The translations under genes were made by a program, and so were the position numbers. Below, piece after piece: positions 12,465 through 12,957 of a stretch of 12,957 nucleotides of DNA; positions within the stretch are counted from its first letter, which is position 1, and every line of letters begins with the position of its first letter. This stretch comes from Gammaproteobacteria bacterium. GTDB lineage: Bacteria > Pseudomonadota > Gammaproteobacteria > UBA1113. The stretch is taken from positions 1 to 12,957 of the forward strand of contig JAIELR010000157.1 of the NCBI GenBank assembly GCA_019752835.1. The letters run 5' to 3'. The notes under the pieces are model-generated. The model was not told the origin of the DNA and did not search any database. It saw only the letters and a program-made list of their open reading frames with translations.

Positions 12465-12891
12465 CACTTATAGAATAAAGCCCCTCTCCCACAAGGGGAG
12501 AGGGGCTGGGGTGAGGGGAATCCAAGGCTTCACGCTCATTGAAGTGCTGATTGCCCTCGTTATTTTAGCCATTTCCCTCACTGCAGTAACCTATGGAATT
12601 AGCCGCAATGCCCAAAATTCAACGTATATCGATCAAAAAATGGCAGCGCATTGGGTAGCAATGAATATTATTTCAGGGGAAGAAGTAAAGGCCGAGGTTC
12701 CAAACTCAACTATCCCAGGTGAAAGTGATGGCAGTACTATTATGTTAAATCATACCTGGTACTGGACAGCATCAACTCAGGCGATAGGAACTGGCTCAGG
12801 GTATCGCATGACCGTCACTGTAAGCGCTACTCAAAATGGTCCGTCAATAGAGCATTTGGATACCTTTTTGTATCATCCGCTAGCAATGTAA
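12448..12891 (+). CDS. gspI: Minor pseudopilin GspI, leader partly repeat-encoded
   Basis: The 147-residue precursor has cleavage motif Q-G-F-T-L-I-E-V-L-I-A-L-V-I-L-A-I-S-L at 26-44, with the expected Gly and Glu. It then has V-A-M-N-I-I-S-G-E-E, the counterpart of the conserved W-V-A-x-N segment of GspI, and a short beta-rich tail. GspI is the organiser of the GspI-J-K tip complex. The 27-residue leader is long; residues 12-24 (P-L-S-H-K-G-R-G-A-G-V-R-G) are encoded by a G/C-rich palindromic repeat. The ATG lies inside gspH (17-nt overlap). gspJ should follow beyond the window if the usual order holds. Confidence 0.87.
   Translation: MRNLLNTYRIKPLSHKGRGAGVRGIQGFTLIEVLIALVILAISLTAVTYGISRNAQNSTYIDQKMAAHWVAMNIISGEEVKAEVPNSTIPGESDGSTIMLNHTWYWTASTQAIGTGSGYRMTVTVSATQNGPSIEHLDTFLYHPLAM
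12481..12518. repeat. CCCCTCTCCC-type palindromic repeat in the gspI leader
   Basis: CCCCTCTCCC (12481-12490) pairs with GGGAGAGGGG (12496-12505) around a 5-nt loop, followed by CTGGGGTGAGGGG. This is the familiar dispersed repeat of many bacterial genomes that encodes P-L-S-x-x-G-R-G in this frame. It contrasts strongly with the AT-rich gene around it. Confidence 0.85.
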
Positions 12892-12957
12892 CCTGGATGA
12901 TTTCGTAGCATGGATGAAGCCCTGTTTTTTTGAGCAAAATTACTTGATGGTTGTCAT
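12892..12957. other. Region after gspI, with a partial GTAGC-GGATG repeat
   Basis: No start of gspJ can be identified in the last 66 bases. CGTAGCATGGATGAAGCCC at 12904-12922 resembles the outer arm of the 4781-4871 repeat family and is followed by a run of seven T (from about 12926). The second arm of the repeat, if any, is not seen. Confidence 0.35.

Noticed and set aside
10011..12518. Repeats in the gsp operon considered as a CRISPR or tandem array
   Set aside because: Each repeat has a different sequence, occurs singly and is not spaced regularly.

Overview
The window is a low-GC gammaproteobacterial chromosome segment. A general secretion (type II) operon in the order gspE-F-G-H-I and a type IV minor-pilin cluster pilV-W-X together point to Gammaproteobacteria. 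The many toxin-antitoxin modules and gene remnants, and two unrecognised Asn/Lys-rich proteins (one mostly coiled coil), suggest a host-associated or intracellular lineage such as Legionellales. That placement is inference; no taxonomic marker gene is present.

Left accessory part (1-3295). A truncated IS4-family, Tn5/IS50-like insertion sequence enters at the left edge; its right terminal repeat is at 178-196. Next come an unrecognised minus-strand gene (263-814), then a HipB-like XRE regulator preceded by two matching palindromic operators centred 50 bp apart. The regulator is followed by a graveyard of broken genes: a hipA 5' stub, a frameshifted higB toxin, and the 5' end of an aminoglycoside-phosphotransferase-like gene on the other strand. 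A coiled-coil protein gene (2012-3169) with short basic clusters follows, and a strong hairpin separates it from the convergent pil cluster.

Middle (3296-8326). The minor pilin genes pilV, pilW and pilX run on the minus strand with overlapping or nearly touching ends. No fimU/fimT, pilY1 or pilE is visible. An intact RelE-like toxin plus HigA-like antitoxin pair sits directly upstream of pilV in the opposite direction. Next is an AAA ATPase of the DUF4143 family, whose start codon lies just after a perfect 38-bp palindrome. Then comes a tail-to-tail scar joining the first 37 or so codons of pntA (transhydrogenase alpha) to a 3'-truncated parE, with an intact parD.

Right part (8327-12957). 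A textbook sigma-70 promoter drives gspE (assembly ATPase), gspF (inner-membrane platform), gspG (major pseudopilin), gspH and gspI (minor pseudopilins). Together these would build the inner-membrane motor and the pseudopilus; gspC, gspD and gspJ-M are outside the window.

The most striking pattern concerns palindromic repeats of apparently different families. They lie inside the translated leader peptides of three prepilin-like genes (pilW, gspH, gspI), just before the prepilin-peptidase cleavage site, and remain in frame. A fourth palindrome (127 bp) fills the gspE-gspF gap and its right arm supplies the gspF ribosome binding site. Leaders removed during maturation seem to be tolerated landing sites for selfish palindromes, reminiscent of Rickettsia palindromic elements that insert in frame into proteins.
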